Positions 63,753-64,000 of a stretch of DNA of 64,000 bases are shown here, piece after piece. Each line of letters begins with the position of its first letter. Positions within the stretch are counted from its first letter, which is position 1. Location: contig CAZCYD010000009.1 in assembly GCA_964502735.1 (NCBI GenBank), positions 1 through 64,000 on the forward strand. The letters run 5' to 3'. Source of the DNA: JACKAN01 sp964502735. GTDB lineage: Bacteria > Bdellovibrionota > Bdellovibrionia > Bdellovibrionales > UBA1609. Made by a program: the position numbers and the translations under genes. A model generated the notes under the pieces. It was not told the origin of the DNA. It worked only from the letters and a program-made list of their open reading frames with translations, and made no database searches.

Positions 63753-64000
63753 TCACTCCGCCTGATGCTTAGTGCTTTCGTGTGGTGAACTGTGAATGGC
63801 ACTTCTCAATCTTGATTCTGAGTCCAACATAAAGTTTCCTCCAACAACAACTTCTTCACCAATTTCAATATTCTTGTGGATCGCAGCCTCACTTTCCGTT
63901 TCCAAAATTATTTGAACCAAACGTGGCTCAAATGCGTTTTTACCCTTCTTGATAAATACATAGGTTTCTCGCCCTGTATCCATGATTGACTCTAATGGTA
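63753..64000 (-). CDS. cusB: RND periplasmic adaptor (CusB type), C-terminal part
   Basis: Only the last 82 codons are in the window; the frame stays open to the window edge. PLESIMDTGRETYVFIKKGKNAFEPRLVQI matches the typical adaptor C-terminal segment with the conserved V/I-P-x-x-A/S-x-x-x-T/D-G. Then VVVGGNFMLDSESRL leads to a short histidine-containing tail (HSSPHESTKH). It links the CusA pump to an outer-membrane channel whose gene is expected beyond the window. Its stop lies within 3 bases of the cusA start, so they form an operon. Confidence 0.9.
   Translation of the reverse strand, partial: PLESIMDTGRETYVFIKKGKNAFEPRLVQIILETESEAAIHKNIEIGEEVVVGGNFMLDSESRLRSAIHSSPHESTKHQAE

Overview
The window is an ordinary chromosomal stretch of an AT-rich, Gram-negative, didermic bacterium. 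Lipoprotein and Sec signals, predicted outer-membrane barrels, an LPS heptose epimerase and RND efflux point to the envelope type. The mix of c-di-GMP, cyclase and PilZ-like signalling, a response regulator fused to a J-domain, DksA-like proteins and several envelope proteins with no recognisable family is most like the Bdellovibrionota (Bdellovibrio-like deltaproteobacteria). That placement is inference from gene content, with no marker phylogeny behind it. A run of exactly 100 Ns (27451-27550) shows that the sequence is a scaffold. I see no tRNA, rRNA, CRISPR array, prophage, integrase or transposase.

Layout. 0-7.4 kb: a lipoprotein, trxB with a response regulator, a short-chain dehydrogenase, a ferredoxin, then a reverse operon of PilZ-like/methyltransferase, membrane adenylate cyclase and trmB. 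7.6-13 kb: gamma-glutamyltransferase, a SleB-type wall hydrolase, and a reverse operon of GGDEF regulator, esterase and CDF metal exporter. 13-21 kb: leuS, speA, a PDZ protein, a cation/proton antiporter, two envelope proteins and a queuosine-precursor transporter with a structured leader. 21.7-27.4 kb: an unknown secreted protein and a yejABE-type oligopeptide transporter without its ATPase. 27.7-34.8 kb: yqaA, agmatinase (with speA it completes arginine to putrescine), a haem protein, a YkgJ protein, a DksA variant, a candidate sRNA, an SH3 protein, a Ca/Na exchanger, fxsA, xthA between two tandem-repeat arrays, and a 2-Cys peroxiredoxin. 34.9-39.6 kb: a divergent SelO-like protein, hldD and phenylalanine hydroxylase. 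39.6-45.3 kb: a five-gene signalling operon (GHKL ATPase, STAS, CheA-like kinase, CheY-like regulator, REC-J-domain-TPR protein). 45.4-48.7 kb: hppD, hmgA and ribD, which with the hydroxylase make most of the phenylalanine/tyrosine to maleylacetoacetate route. 49-53 kb: GNAT, rhodanese, HAD nucleotidase and two unknown envelope proteins. 53.6-58.4 kb: a compact pantothenate/CoA operon (DUF2520-type reductase, panB, panC, coaBC, coaX, panD). 58.5-64 kb: an unknown membrane protein and a Cus/Czc-type metal efflux operon (cusB partial, cusA, cupredoxin).

The most unusual structure is a pair of about 130-bp near-perfect palindromes (48803-48932 and 53311-53442). They share an identical core, and their arms differ by mirrored, pairing-preserving changes. 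Next come short-period (13 and 16 bp) tandem arrays in promoter-side gaps, one of them at the assembly gap.
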